From Candidatus Methanophagales archaeon (GTDB taxonomy: Archaea; Halobacteriota; Syntropharchaeia; Alkanophagales; Methanospirareceae), in NCBI GenBank assembly GCA_023131215.1, contig JAGLZV010000078.1, positions 1 to 23,046 on the forward strand: 23,046 nt of DNA. The letters run 5' to 3'. The notes below the pieces were generated by a model. The model was not told where the DNA came from. It made no database searches and worked only from the letters and a program-made list of their open reading frames with translations. The translations under genes and the position numbers were made by a program. Shown here one piece after another: positions 14,255-21,980 of this stretch (position 1 is the first letter of the stretch; the number at the start of each line of letters is the position of its first letter).

Positions 14255-14482
14255 TCATTTTTGTATTCGCTTAGCATCTTCTCCACTTCTTTTATCTGCA
14301 CCCAGTTCTATCGCTAACAAAAGGACTTCGATTTCCCCCTCGTGAATACCCCTCAGCATTTTATCAACTCTTGGGCGTTCTTCCAGCTTTATGTAAACAT
14401 GTTCGAAAAGGTCTTTCAACACATACAGCATTTTTCCCTTTGCCAAATATATCAATGGGGTTGTATTACTCACTACCTCCAC
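14255..14482 (-). pseudogene. Truncated PIN-domain toxin (DUF3368-like)
   Basis: From a GTG at 14482 the protein begins MEVVSNTTPLIYLAKGKMLY, the standard start of DUF3368-type PIN toxins. It runs to FEHVYI, then jumps directly to GIHEGEIEVLLLAIELGAD, a block that normally lies about 60 residues further on. It ends about ten residues later without the last acidic motif and strands. At about 75 residues, half the normal length, it cannot form a full PIN active site. An internal deletion plus loss of the 3' end is the simplest reading. A longer frame starts at a TTG at 14497. It overlaps the antitoxin gene at its start. Confidence 0.7.
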
Positions 14483-14735
14483 CTTTCGTTCTCCCAACTT
14501 GAATAGAGATGTTTTTTTCCTTCAATCTATCAATCATTTCCCAAGATGAGATTCCCAATATCTCAGCAGCCTTCCATAATGATATTTTCCCTATCGAATA
14601 CATTTTAATAACTTCTTTCTCGATCCCTTCCTTTATTACTGTCGTCATCATTTCAGTTGTCTCAATCCCTTCAATTTTAGCGACCTCTACGAGTGGATAA
14701 ATTTCCTTCCCTTCAATCTTTAATGATAATCCCAT
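14466..14735 (-). CDS. UPF0175-type antitoxin
   Basis: An 89-residue UPF0175 family protein, usually the antitoxin partner of DUF3368 PIN toxins. The helix-turn-helix-like block KMYSIGKISLWKAAEILGIS (residues about 44-63) is characteristic, and the N-terminal part is a short regulatory or dimerisation region. It looks intact while its toxin is broken. The ATG lies within the last 16 nt of the aminotransferase gene, so it is probably read from that operon. Confidence 0.78.
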   Translation of the reverse strand: MGLSLKIEGKEIYPLVEVAKIEGIETTEMMTTVIKEGIEKEVIKMYSIGKISLWKAAEILGISSWEMIDRLKEKNISIQVGRTKGGGSE

Positions 14736-15901
14736 TTCTTACCACGGTGCCTTTCCAAAAACTTTCCCATCCTCTCCAAAGCCTTCTTTATTTCATACTG
14801 CGATACCGCATAAGAACACCTTATGAATCCCTCTCCTGAAGCCCCAAATACGCTTCCGGGTATTACCACCACCTTCTCCTCCAAAAGCAGTCGCTTCGCA
14901 AACTCTTCCGAAGAGAGACCTGTATTCTCAATGGACGGGAAAGTATAAAACGCACCTTTTGGCTCAAAGCAGCTCAGCCCTATTTCTCTCAGCCCTTCCA
15001 CCATTAACCTTCTTCTCCGGTTGTATTCGCTTACCATCCTCTCGACCTCGTCATTGGTTCTCAAAGCTTCCATCGCCGCCATCTGCGCAGTAATCGGCGC
15101 ACAAAGCATTATATACTGATGAATCTTCATCATCGCTTCTATTATCTCTTTATTCCCGGCAGCATACCCTAATCGCCACCCTGTCATCGCATACGCCTTG
15201 GAGAAACCATTCAGCAGAATCGTCCTATCTTTCATTCCATTAAGCGAGGAAAAGCATGTATGCCTACCTTCGTAAGTCAACTTGCCGTAGACCTCATCCG
15301 ATATAACGAGCAAATCATGCTCAATCACCACATCTGCTATCTCTTCCAGGTCCTTTCTACTCAGTGTTGCCCCTGTAGGGTTGTTAGGATAGCTCAAAAT
15401 AACAGCTTTTGTATGCTCTGTTATTTTTTCCTCCAGTTTTTCCGCCCTCAGCTTGAATTCGTCCTTAACTTCTGTATCTACACATACCGGAGTCCCGGCA
15501 GCAAATACCGTGCAGGGCTTGTAACTCACATAAGAAGGTTCGTGAAGAACGACCTCATCACCAGGGTTGACGAGGGCACGAAGTGCCAGATCAAAAGCTT
15601 CACTCACTCCCGTCGTTATAAGTATCTCTCCCTCTGGCTCGTAATATACTGAATCATCTTTATAAATTTTGTCTGAGACCATCTCTCTTAGCTCCAGCAT
15701 ACCCCAATTGCTCGTATAGGATGTATAGCCTTTTTCCAATGAGAATATGCATGCTTCCCTTATACTCCAGGGCGTTACGAAATCAGGCTCTCCGACACCT
15801 AAAGAAATCGCTCCTTCCATCTGTTGTGCGATATCAAAGAACTCCCTTATCCCTGAACCCTTTAGTCCTTTCACCCTATCTGCTACTCTATCTGACTTCA
15901 T
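14720..15901 (-). CDS. PLP-dependent aminotransferase, aspartate/aromatic class I
   Basis: Fold-type I aminotransferase of 393 residues, of the archaeal aspartate / aromatic / branched-chain group. Visible motifs: ISLGVGEPDF (32-41), YPNNPTGA with the PLP-contacting Asn (about 171-178), SDEVYGKLTY (201-210), the Schiff-base K235 in NGFSKAYAMTGWRLGY, and the substrate-carboxylate Arg in GFIRCSYA. It transfers amino groups between an amino acid and 2-oxoglutarate; the exact substrate cannot be read from the sequence. The ATG at 15901 has only a weak upstream GGG. An Lrp/AsnC regulator gene lies upstream on the same strand, a common pairing. Confidence 0.9.
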   Translation of the reverse strand: MKSDRVADRVKGLKGSGIREFFDIAQQMEGAISLGVGEPDFVTPWSIREACIFSLEKGYTSYTSNWGMLELREMVSDKIYKDDSVYYEPEGEILITTGVSEAFDLALRALVNPGDEVVLHEPSYVSYKPCTVFAAGTPVCVDTEVKDEFKLRAEKLEEKITEHTKAVILSYPNNPTGATLSRKDLEEIADVVIEHDLLVISDEVYGKLTYEGRHTCFSSLNGMKDRTILLNGFSKAYAMTGWRLGYAAGNKEIIEAMMKIHQYIMLCAPITAQMAAMEALRTNDEVERMVSEYNRRRRLMVEGLREIGLSCFEPKGAFYTFPSIENTGLSSEEFAKRLLLEEKVVVIPGSVFGASGEGFIRCSYAVSQYEIKKALERMGKFLERHRGKKWDYH

Positions 15902-15919
15902 GCCCTTTTTTCTTTTTCT

Positions 15920-16022
15920 CGGGGGTTAAACCTCTCTTTAAGAAAGAGAGCTTTACCAGCAAACTTTCTTTACTAAAGAAAGTTTGATTTTTAGTAAATG
16001 TTTTTGCTTGCAAAAAGGTTTG
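15920..16022. repeat. Composite palindromic repeat, copy R4
   Basis: Contains CAAACTTTCTTT-ACT-AAAGAAAGTTTG at 15960-15986, whose two 12-nt arms are identical to those at 8634-8660 while the loop differs (ACT versus GTG). It continues with TTTTTAGTAAATG and a TTTTTGC-TT-GCAAAAA hairpin near 15999-16014. Read on the minus strand, the order hairpin B, C-TTTACTAAAAAT, 12-bp hairpin, TGGTAAAGCT is the same as in R2. It lies between the aminotransferase and Lrp genes. Confidence 0.8.
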
Positions 16023-16051
16023 TTTTGAATTTGGACATTTGGATTTGTTTT

Positions 16052-16092
16052 CGTGGGCTCTGCCCACGTCCCCGCAAGCCCTGAAAGGGCTT
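16052..16092. repeat. Two GC-rich hairpins in tandem
   Basis: CGTGGGC-TCT-GCCCACG at 16052-16068 and AAGCCC-TGAAA-GGGCTT at 16076-16092 are perfect stems of 7 and 6 pairs, separated by 7 bases. They stand out from very AT-rich surroundings and share no sequence with the repeat family next to them. Confidence 0.6.
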
Positions 16093-16097
16093 AATTT

Positions 16098-16138
16098 GGT
16101 GCTTAGGATTTAGGATTTTTTATCCTATATTGAGCACC
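16098..16138 (-). terminator. Nested hairpin after the Lrp/AsnC gene
   Basis: Outer arms GGTGCT (16098-16103) and AGCACC (16133-16138) enclose an inner stem TAGGAT-TTTTT-ATCCTA (16111-16127). It begins 7 nt beyond the stop of the minus-strand regulator gene. A terminator or mRNA-stabilising structure is likely, since the oligo-T needed on the minus strand is only weakly present. Confidence 0.45.
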
Positions 16139-16145
16139 TTCATTG

Positions 16146-16643
16146 TCATAGTGTCACTGCTAATCTTTTCCCCTTTTCCTCCTCTTCGTATATCTCTCCA
16201 TTCTCTTTATAAGTCTTTAGTAAAAAATGCGTCACCGTGTTACGAACTTGTTCTAGGGGTGCTATCTTCTCCGCAACGAAATATGCAACCTTTCTCATTG
16301 TATTCCCCTCCACCAATACCGAAAGGTCATACTCGCCAGAAACCAACCGCACGGATTTTACTTCCGGAAATCTTGAAATCCTTTCTGCAACGGAATCATA
16401 ACCGACGGTCCTTTCAGGACTGAGTTTTACGTCTATCAACGCTTGCACGGCCTCTATTCCAGCTTTTTCTGGATTTATCAGCGCTTTATATTTTCTTATC
16501 ACACCTCTGTTCTCCAATTCCGAGATGGTTTGCTTCACCTCATCCTCGTCCAGCCCCACCATCTTAGCTATCTCCTTATCACTTATCCTCGCATTTTCTT
16601 CCAATATCTTCAGTATTTCCTCTTCTTTCCCCTCTACTTTCAT
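16146..16643 (-). CDS. Lrp/AsnC-family transcriptional regulator
   Basis: A 165-residue regulator. The N-terminal winged HTH covers about residues 5-55 (EEILKILEENARISDKEIAK, then MVGLDEDEVKQTISELENRG and VIRKYKALINPEKAG). The C-terminal RAM/effector domain spans about 62-145, with SGEYDLSVLVEG as the ligand-binding loop. Such proteins bind DNA as octamers or dimers and respond to amino acids. The aminotransferase gene immediately downstream is the obvious candidate target. Repeat copies flank the gene on both sides. Confidence 0.9.
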   Translation of the reverse strand: MKVEGKEEEILKILEENARISDKEIAKMVGLDEDEVKQTISELENRGVIRKYKALINPEKAGIEAVQALIDVKLSPERTVGYDSVAERISRFPEVKSVRLVSGEYDLSVLVEGNTMRKVAYFVAEKIAPLEQVRNTVTHFLLKTYKENGEIYEEEEKGKRLAVTL

Positions 16644-16664
16644 TTCATATCAACCCCAATTCTT

Positions 16665-16832
16665 TTTCTTTTCCGAAAACGCTTTTCTTTGGAAAACTTT
16701 GTTTCTTTGGTAAAGCTTTCTTTACACTTTTTCTTTTTAGAAAAAAGAAAACCTGTGCTAAAAGAAAAACTGTTTCTTTTGATAAAACTTTTCTTTCTAA
16801 GAAAAGGTTTAAAGAAAGGTTTGTTTACAAAA
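16665..16832. repeat. Composite palindromic repeat, copy R5
   Basis: The longest AT-rich copy, filling the gap between serS and the Lrp gene. It has GGTAAAGCTTTCTTTACACTT, the hairpin TTTTCTTTTT-AGA-AAAAAGAAAA (16729-16751), ACCTGTGCTAAAAGAAAAAC (16751-16770) and CTTTTCTTTCTAAGAAAAGG (from 16788). The last two strings are exact inverted-orientation matches to R3. Its right end touches the last codons of serS. Open frames of 60-130 codons seen across it are by-products of its A/T asymmetry. Confidence 0.78.
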
Positions 16833-18318
16833 ACCTGAATATCTCTGGTAGCTTTCCAACGGCAGACCTGAACTTTGCGGGCCATTTATCCTGGTCAAAG
16901 CCCTTTTGTGCGAGAAGAACTGCAGCCCACCGCTCCAATCCTACACCTGAACAGCCGGACCACAATTCCTCACCGCTTTGCAGCTTCACACTGAACCCCT
17001 TTGGATATTTATCACCATTCACACTTACATTTTGGAACTCCAGCCATTTCCCGCTGTAAGGCAATACTGCCTCGTAATCTATGGTTCCTACTTCCTTTAA
17101 CTCCGCCAGACCAGCTTTGCCCTCCTGCGCCATGAACCAGGGCGTCACCCATGCCTCTCGCCACTCGATGTCCAGTATCTCATCAAATATACGGCGATAC
17201 TTCTCCTGTAAAAGTTTCGAATGCTCTATCACCTGCTCTTTCGTCCCTATCCATACTATTTCCACACGATGAAACTCATCAAGCCGCTCTATACCATGAA
17301 GTCCACCACTTTCATAGCGATGAGAGGTTCCAGACCTGTCAAAAATCTTTATCGGTAGAATTTCATCTGGCAATGTCTTCCCTTGCAGGAAAACCCAAAA
17401 GGGTGGACATTGCGCATAACACATCCCCCCCACGGGCTCTATCCGCTCCATTATCATGTCCAGTGGAACCTCATTCGTAACTTTGTAATAATCCATCACT
17501 TCCTCCCAGAATTCGGGGTCCCTCGTCTTTGGCGTGCATACATAATACGCCTCAGGGTAAATCCCTTTTGCGTGTCCAGACCTTTTCCATACATCCCAAG
17601 TCACGAACTTAGGAAAAACCATCTCCTCATATCCCAAAGGCTTGCACACTTCGTCGAGCAATATGCGCTCAAAAGTTCTGAAAATTTTCGTTAGCTGTGG
17701 TCCATATATCCACTGTCCCCTTCCCGCAGCATGCTTTATCCAGCCACGCTTCATCATTTCCTCCGTAGGGTCTTTATCGAAATAGAAAAGTTTCTTATTG
17801 CTTTCAAACAGCAATTCCCAGTGCTCTTTTTTCCCTTTCCACCTCGCCGCTTCCTTCTTATCCTCCAATAATCTTATTATCCTATCTGGAATCCTTTTTT
17901 CTAACGAAAATTCATCTACATCCAGAAAAAGCTTTAACATCCCCTCTTCTTGTTTTATTTCCCGTACAAACGGCAATTTCTTTATCTTCAGCCCTTCTTC
18001 CCATTCCATTGCTATCTCATAATCCTCTATTTCCATACCCCTTATCCCTATTCGGTGCGGCCCTAAGAATTTACCAAATTCGTTTTTCAATCTGAGAAGC
18101 GCATCATGCGCCCTTACAAACCTGTCAGAAACTATTTTCAACCCAATTTTTTCTCCTGCAACGTTCCACCTCTCAATTTCAGCACCGCAACCCGGGGGTG
18201 CACCTTTCTTTAATAATTCTGCGTTACAATGCTTCACAAATTCTGCTATTTCCGATGAACTTACAGCTTCACTTACACTGCCACTGCATTTAAGATCGGC
18301 TTTTAGCTGAAATTCCAT
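16825..18318 (-). CDS. serS: Seryl-tRNA synthetase, type 2 (methanogenic type)
   Basis: Class II synthetase that charges tRNA-Ser, in the rare zinc-dependent form found in methanogens and relatives. All 497 residues match that architecture: an idiosyncratic N-terminal tRNA-binding domain (about 1-165) and a catalytic core with motif 2 near 333-356 (HRYESGGLHGIERLDEFHRV) and motif 3 near 455-465 (GCSGVGLERWA). C304 (AQCPPFW), E353 and C456 occupy the positions expected for the active-site zinc ligands of the Methanosarcina enzyme. The 5' end overlaps pcc1 by 16 nt, so the two are co-transcribed. This gene is the best single clue to the host lineage. Confidence 0.96.
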   Translation of the reverse strand: MEFQLKADLKCSGSVSEAVSSSEIAEFVKHCNAELLKKGAPPGCGAEIERWNVAGEKIGLKIVSDRFVRAHDALLRLKNEFGKFLGPHRIGIRGMEIEDYEIAMEWEEGLKIKKLPFVREIKQEEGMLKLFLDVDEFSLEKRIPDRIIRLLEDKKEAARWKGKKEHWELLFESNKKLFYFDKDPTEEMMKRGWIKHAAGRGQWIYGPQLTKIFRTFERILLDEVCKPLGYEEMVFPKFVTWDVWKRSGHAKGIYPEAYYVCTPKTRDPEFWEEVMDYYKVTNEVPLDMIMERIEPVGGMCYAQCPPFWVFLQGKTLPDEILPIKIFDRSGTSHRYESGGLHGIERLDEFHRVEIVWIGTKEQVIEHSKLLQEKYRRIFDEILDIEWREAWVTPWFMAQEGKAGLAELKEVGTIDYEAVLPYSGKWLEFQNVSVNGDKYPKGFSVKLQSGEELWSGCSGVGLERWAAVLLAQKGFDQDKWPAKFRSAVGKLPEIFRFL

Positions 18319-18569
18319 TTGTTTATCACCCCTTTTTTCTCATCTCCTTCTATTTCCATCACCTCTACCATATCTTGTGCCACCTTTGCATTCATCAAAT
18401 AATCATCCACGCTTGCTATTAGCGACCCTAATTTGTGGGCTTCAAAATACGTTACTGCACCTTTTTCCTTTATAACTGTATTCATATTAGCCATATTATC
18501 CGGCATCAAAGTAATCGCTACTAAATCTGTATATACTCCGCTTATTTGGATTTTCGCTTTTATCTTCAT
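18303..18569 (-). CDS. pcc1: KEOPS complex subunit Pcc1
   Basis: An 88-residue Pcc1-type protein, the dimerising subunit of KEOPS, which transfers threonylcarbamoyl to A37 to make t6A in tRNA. The core ITLMPDNMANMNTVIKEKGA followed by the C-terminal helix KLGSLIASVDDYLMNAKVAQ is typical, as is the length. The other KEOPS genes are not in the window. It leads an operon with serS. The ATG has no Shine-Dalgarno and lies about 20 nt from a TATA-like element, consistent with a leaderless transcript. Confidence 0.82.
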   Translation of the reverse strand: MKIKAKIQISGVYTDLVAITLMPDNMANMNTVIKEKGAVTYFEAHKLGSLIASVDDYLMNAKVAQDMVEVMEIEGDEKKGVINKWNFS

Positions 18570-18581
18570 CTGTAGTTGAAA

Positions 18582-18596
18582 ACTATATTTAAATTT
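18582..18596. promoter_or_regulatory. Shared divergent TATA region of pcc1 and the fusion gene
   Basis: Only 51 nt separate the two divergent ATGs (18569 and 18621). A near-palindromic ACTATATTTAAATTT centred at about 18590 is the only well-placed TATA-like element for pcc1. It also sits about 31 nt from the plus-strand ATG. A second AT block, TTATAAAAAATTAG, lies at 18606-18618, too close to the plus ATG to act as its TATA unless the leader is internal. Both transcripts are probably leaderless. Confidence 0.45.
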
Positions 18597-18620
18597 GATT
18601 CACGCTTATAAAAAATTAGA

Positions 18621-20960
18621 ATGTTTGATTACGTGGTGGTTGTGGTTAGTGAGGATCCGGAAGTGAAAAAGTTGGAGCTTTCTTCGCTAAGAGAAGATGT
18701 GCTTCGCGACTCAATTTTTGTGCCTGTCTCCGAGAGTGGTTGGAATGGCGCTGCTGGCAACGGGCTTGGTACGCTGTTCGCAATAGAAAATGCGAGTGAG
18801 GCGATAGGAAAAGACCTTATGGAAGAGGTGAAGCAAGGAAAGAGTGTTCTTATCGTGCATACCGCTGGCGAAGGCACCAGAAACATACTCACAAGGACTT
18901 ATAAGAACAAAGCATTCATTATGGTTCCAAAATTCACGATTTTGGAAGGAGTGATAAAGCAGTTTCAGGATTTTGCGGTTCCTTCTCGCATCCTGGTTAC
19001 GTGGGGCGACCAGTTCTTGTTATTCGAGGATAGTGCAGAAGAGATAAGGGAATGCGCACAGAACACGCATGTCATGCTCTTTGGCTTAAAAACAAGGCTC
19101 ACAAAGGGGGTGGCAAGTAAATACGGCATTCAGATAGTCCGGTGCGCTGAGGGAGAATGTTGCGAACTTCTCGATTTCGATGATACACGTAACTACGAAG
19201 TGGCGAAAAGAAAGCTGCGAAAGAGCGGAGGCGAAGTAATGGTGAACATGGGGATGTTTGCGATGAGCGGTGTCTTAGCTGAACGTATGCTCAATGCGTT
19301 TAGTGAAGAGCTTGAAGCGAGAAAAGGGAAGTTCAACTCAGATGAGTTGTGGCAATTATGGATTTCGCCTGAACCTGAACCTGAACCAGAAGCTGATTAC
19401 CGGCTCCGTGAGCGTGCGGACAGGTTAAAGAATGAGATATTTCGTGCAGAGCCACTTGCAGCGATAAAAAGCTTCCCTTTAAGCGATAAAACCGCATGGC
19501 TGGATTTCGGGACGAATGAGAGTTATTACGAAAATGTGATGAGGATTCTGGATGAGGACAATGTTGGAAGGAGATTGCGAGAGTTTTTAGGTGTTGAAAT
19601 TTCTTCGGTAAAAAACGGCTGTGAAGTTTTGGATTCTGTATATGAGGATGTGGAGTTTGAGAAGGGGCTGGTAAAGAACAGCGTTATATCGAACTCAACT
19701 GCGAAACACGCACAGCTCGAACAGGCTTGTGTGATAAACTCCACATTGAACAGGATACGAGGGAAGAACTGCGTTGTTTACAACGTGGTTGACCATGCAT
19801 CAATTGAAGTCGAGGATTGTTTCTTAGTGGATGTGTTCCATCCGAACAGAGGGAGGATAAGGCTTAAGATGCGGATTGGCGAGGAGAAGGGTGCGAAGGA
19901 GAAATGGTGGGACTCGCGACTTCCGGAGAACGATTTTTCGCTGAGCGAAATTGCGGACATGATGAGTGACGTTTCTGAAGACGAGATGATGGATACAAAG
20001 AAAAGATTTGAGGATGTCGCGGAGACACTTGTAGAACGACCCATAAAAATCAAGCCGTTCGTTGAGAACAAGCCCTGGGGCTACGAGTTCTGGTGCGCTT
20101 CACCGAGAAATTATTGTGAGTTTGAAATGGGTGGCGTGATGCAAAAATTCACACTTGATGAACTGACTTTTTTGTTTCCAGAGGAGATTTTAGGAGATGC
20201 AAGACTCTTGAAGAAATTCCCACTGATTGTGAAGATAATAAAAGCAGATGAGAATCTGTCAGTGCAAGTGCATCCGGACGATGCGTATGCGCGTTCGATT
20301 GGTGATGTTTTCGGCAAAGAGGAGGCATGGCATGTCCTTGAGACGTTAAAGGGTGCGAAAATTTATCTTGGATTCAAGGATTTTATGAATGCAGAGGGCT
20401 TTAAAGAAGCGGTTAAAAGTGAAGAGTTTCTTTCGTGCTTGAATGCGTTTGATGCACACATTGGCGATACTTACCACATTCCTGCTGGTGTTATTCACGC
20501 ATTAGGCGCGGGGACAAAGGTATATGAGGTAAGCACTGCGTCTGAAAGAACATTCAGGATATATGACTATGGTAGGGGAAGGGAGCTTCATTTGGAGGGT
20601 GCTATGAAGGTATTGAGGTTTGATGAAGAAGGATGTGGCATGGATTTAAAGAAGGGGCATTTGATATTGCGTAAGGAGAGCGGATTCGAGGAATACATGC
20701 TTTTAAGGGGTGAGCAATTCGAGCTGCGGCTTTTTAAGGTTCATGGCAAAGAAGTAAAAGTTTTTACAGAAGGCAAGCTGCAAGTGCTTACGTGTGCGCG
20801 TGGACATGTTACGCTAAAGTCAAAATCGAGTGTAGAACTTTCTTTAACTCCAACTGATACTGTGTTAGTGCCTGCATGTATTGAAAATTTCGAGATGAGT
20901 GGCGATGGGGAGGTTTTAGGAGCTATTTCATTGATTGTCTCCAAGAAAAGAATAGGATGA
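18621..20960 (+). CDS. Fusion: sugar-1-phosphate nucleotidyltransferase-like domain + phosphomannose isomerase
   Basis: A 779-residue protein. Residues about 1-330 resemble the fucose-1-phosphate guanylyltransferase (FPGT/FKP) group: NGAAGNGLGTLFAIENASEA (42-61) precedes a nucleotide loop HTAGEGTR (80-87) with a lysine in YKNKAFIMVP. Residues about 335-420 look like a short left-handed beta-helix (NSVISNST, QACVINSTLNRI, KNCVVYNVVDH). Residues about 475-779 are a class I phosphomannose isomerase: KPWGYE (484-489), zinc ligands Q549 and H551 in QVHPDD, E568 and H626 in IPAGVIHALG, then FRIYDYGRGRE. A Pro-Glu linker (PEPEPEPEAD) lies at 250-259. It probably links fructose-6-phosphate/mannose-6-phosphate to a GDP-sugar, although a mutase must act between them. 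It has no Shine-Dalgarno and stands alone. Confidence 0.8.
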   Translation: MFDYVVVVVSEDPEVKKLELSSLREDVLRDSIFVPVSESGWNGAAGNGLGTLFAIENASEAIGKDLMEEVKQGKSVLIVHTAGEGTRNILTRTYKNKAFIMVPKFTILEGVIKQFQDFAVPSRILVTWGDQFLLFEDSAEEIRECAQNTHVMLFGLKTRLTKGVASKYGIQIVRCAEGECCELLDFDDTRNYEVAKRKLRKSGGEVMVNMGMFAMSGVLAERMLNAFSEELEARKGKFNSDELWQLWISPEPEPEPEADYRLRERADRLKNEIFRAEPLAAIKSFPLSDKTAWLDFGTNESYYENVMRILDEDNVGRRLREFLGVEISSVKNGCEVLDSVYEDVEFEKGLVKNSVISNSTAKHAQLEQACVINSTLNRIRGKNCVVYNVVDHASIEVEDCFLVDVFHPNRGRIRLKMRIGEEKGAKEKWWDSRLPENDFSLSEIADMMSDVSEDEMMDTKKRFEDVAETLVERPIKIKPFVENKPWGYEFWCASPRNYCEFEMGGVMQKFTLDELTFLFPEEILGDARLLKKFPLIVKIIKADENLSVQVHPDDAYARSIGDVFGKEEAWHVLETLKGAKIYLGFKDFMNAEGFKEAVKSEEFLSCLNAFDAHIGDTYHIPAGVIHALGAGTKVYEVSTASERTFRIYDYGRGRELHLEGAMKVLRFDEEGCGMDLKKGHLILRKESGFEEYMLLRGEQFELRLFKVHGKEVKVFTEGKLQVLTCARGHVTLKSKSSVELSLTPTDTVLVPACIENFEMSGDGEVLGAISLIVSKKRIG

Positions 20961-21050
20961 TGGAAGTATATGTTTTAAAAGCATGAATTATGATAAAAAG
21001 TAAAAGGGGCATAAATGATAATAGAAGCAAAATTAGGAGGGAAGATATAG

Positions 21051-21269
21051 ATGGCAAAAGCAACTTCGGGTTTACCAAGAGGAGAAATTGTGCGGATTCT
21101 ATCTCAACTATCTTCGGAAGAACGTGAGGAAATCATGAGAGAAGTAGGAAAAGAACATGAAGTACTGAAACCTAAATTTATACCTATTGAAGAAGTTTTA
21201 AAGCTCAAGGGGATAATATCAGTGGGTGGTGACGCGTTAAAGGATTCCGAGAGAATCTACGATGAATGA
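21051..21269 (+). CDS. VapB-like antitoxin
   Basis: A 72-residue partner of the downstream PIN toxin. The N-terminus GLPRGEIVRILSQLSSEERE is helical and acidic, and the C-terminal tail (GGDALKDSERIYDE) is the usual antitoxin end that wraps the toxin. There is no recognisable DNA-binding motif beyond the N-terminal helices. A strong AGGAGGG lies before the ATG. Its stop overlaps the toxin start by 8 nt, as expected for a coupled pair. Confidence 0.72.
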   Translation: MAKATSGLPRGEIVRILSQLSSEEREEIMREVGKEHEVLKPKFIPIEEVLKLKGIISVGGDALKDSERIYDE

Positions 21270-21696
21270 GATGGTATTTGATGCCAATTTCCTGGTAGCA
21301 TTAGTAGATGAGCAGGATGTATGGCATTCCAAAGCGGTGACTTTATTGAATGTGTTGAGAATAAAAGGGGCGAAGGCTGTTTATTTAGATTGTGTGTTAA
21401 ACGAAGTAATATCGGTACTCGGCAGACGTTTTGAGGAAAGGAGGAGAACAAATGAGTTTGATGGAGTATTAAGGAAGCTGAAGAAGAAGATTCCTGAGGA
21501 ATCAATAACATGGGTCTATCCACGTGTTCCTGAACTCTATAAAACGATTCTGAATCTTGTGGGAGAGCATAAGGGAAAACTTAACTTTCACGACGCCCTT
21601 ATTGCTCTGGTGTCCAAAGAAACGGATATAGAATATATCGTCAGCTTTGACAAGGATTTTGATGAAATAGAGTGGTTAAAAAGGGTTGAGTATTAG
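21262..21696 (+). CDS. VapC-like PIN-domain toxin
   Basis: A PIN-domain ribonuclease of 144 residues. The acidic active site is complete: D7 (VFDANFLVALVD), E48 (CVLNEVISVL), D111 (LNFHDALIAL) and D130/D132 (SFDKDFDEIEWL). The length is normal, so this toxin, unlike the one at 14.3 kb, appears functional. It probably cleaves RNA, and its target is unknown. It starts inside the antitoxin gene. A second in-frame ATG 9 nt downstream is an alternative start. Confidence 0.83.
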   Translation: MNEMVFDANFLVALVDEQDVWHSKAVTLLNVLRIKGAKAVYLDCVLNEVISVLGRRFEERRRTNEFDGVLRKLKKKIPEESITWVYPRVPELYKTILNLVGEHKGKLNFHDALIALVSKETDIEYIVSFDKDFDEIEWLKRVEY

Positions 21697-21896
21697 GGAT
21701 AGGGATTCAGTAAAAAGCGAAGGGAGTTTCGGGATGCTGAAACTGAGGTGGGAGTTCTTAACAAGGATGAAATGAAGAGTGGCGGATTGAAGAGATGGAT
21801 TTGATTGTTGACCCAAAGACCGGAAAATTGCTGCCACACCCGGAGTCGCCTGATACGCCATTGATAGATGTTTTGAAACTTTTTTGCTTCGCATAA
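21697..21896 (+). other. Gene scraps between vapC and repeat R6
   Basis: Two short coding-like stretches. Frame 1 (about 21707-21805) reads REFRDAETEVGVLNKDEMKS ... LKRWI and stops. A second ORF from ATG 21795 to 21896 begins MDLIVDPKTGKLLPHPESPD and ends LKLFCFA, where the last residues come from the palindromic repeat. The second looks like the start of a real gene cut off by insertion of, or rearrangement at, the repeat. Neither is recognisable. Confidence 0.3.
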
Positions 21897-21920
21897 AACT
21901 TTTTAGAAAAAAGTTTTATC
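21877..21920. repeat. Palindromic repeat, copy R6
   Basis: AAACTTTTTTGCTTCGCA (21877-21894) matches R2 at 8583-8599, apart from slippage in the T-run. It runs straight into ATAAAACTTTTT-AGA-AAAAAGTTTTAT (21893-21919), a perfect 12-bp hairpin with the same AGA loop as R3 and R5 hairpins. Confidence 0.72.
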
Positions 21921-21980
21921 AAAAATGTTATTTGTTTCTTTAATCAAATTGGAGGTTTAGGAGGCGATATAGAAGAAAAA

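Noticed and set aside
16443..16885. Long open frames on both strands across repeat R5 and the Lrp start
   Set aside because: They translate the A/T-asymmetric repeat into Phe/Leu- or Lys-rich strings and share nothing with known families.
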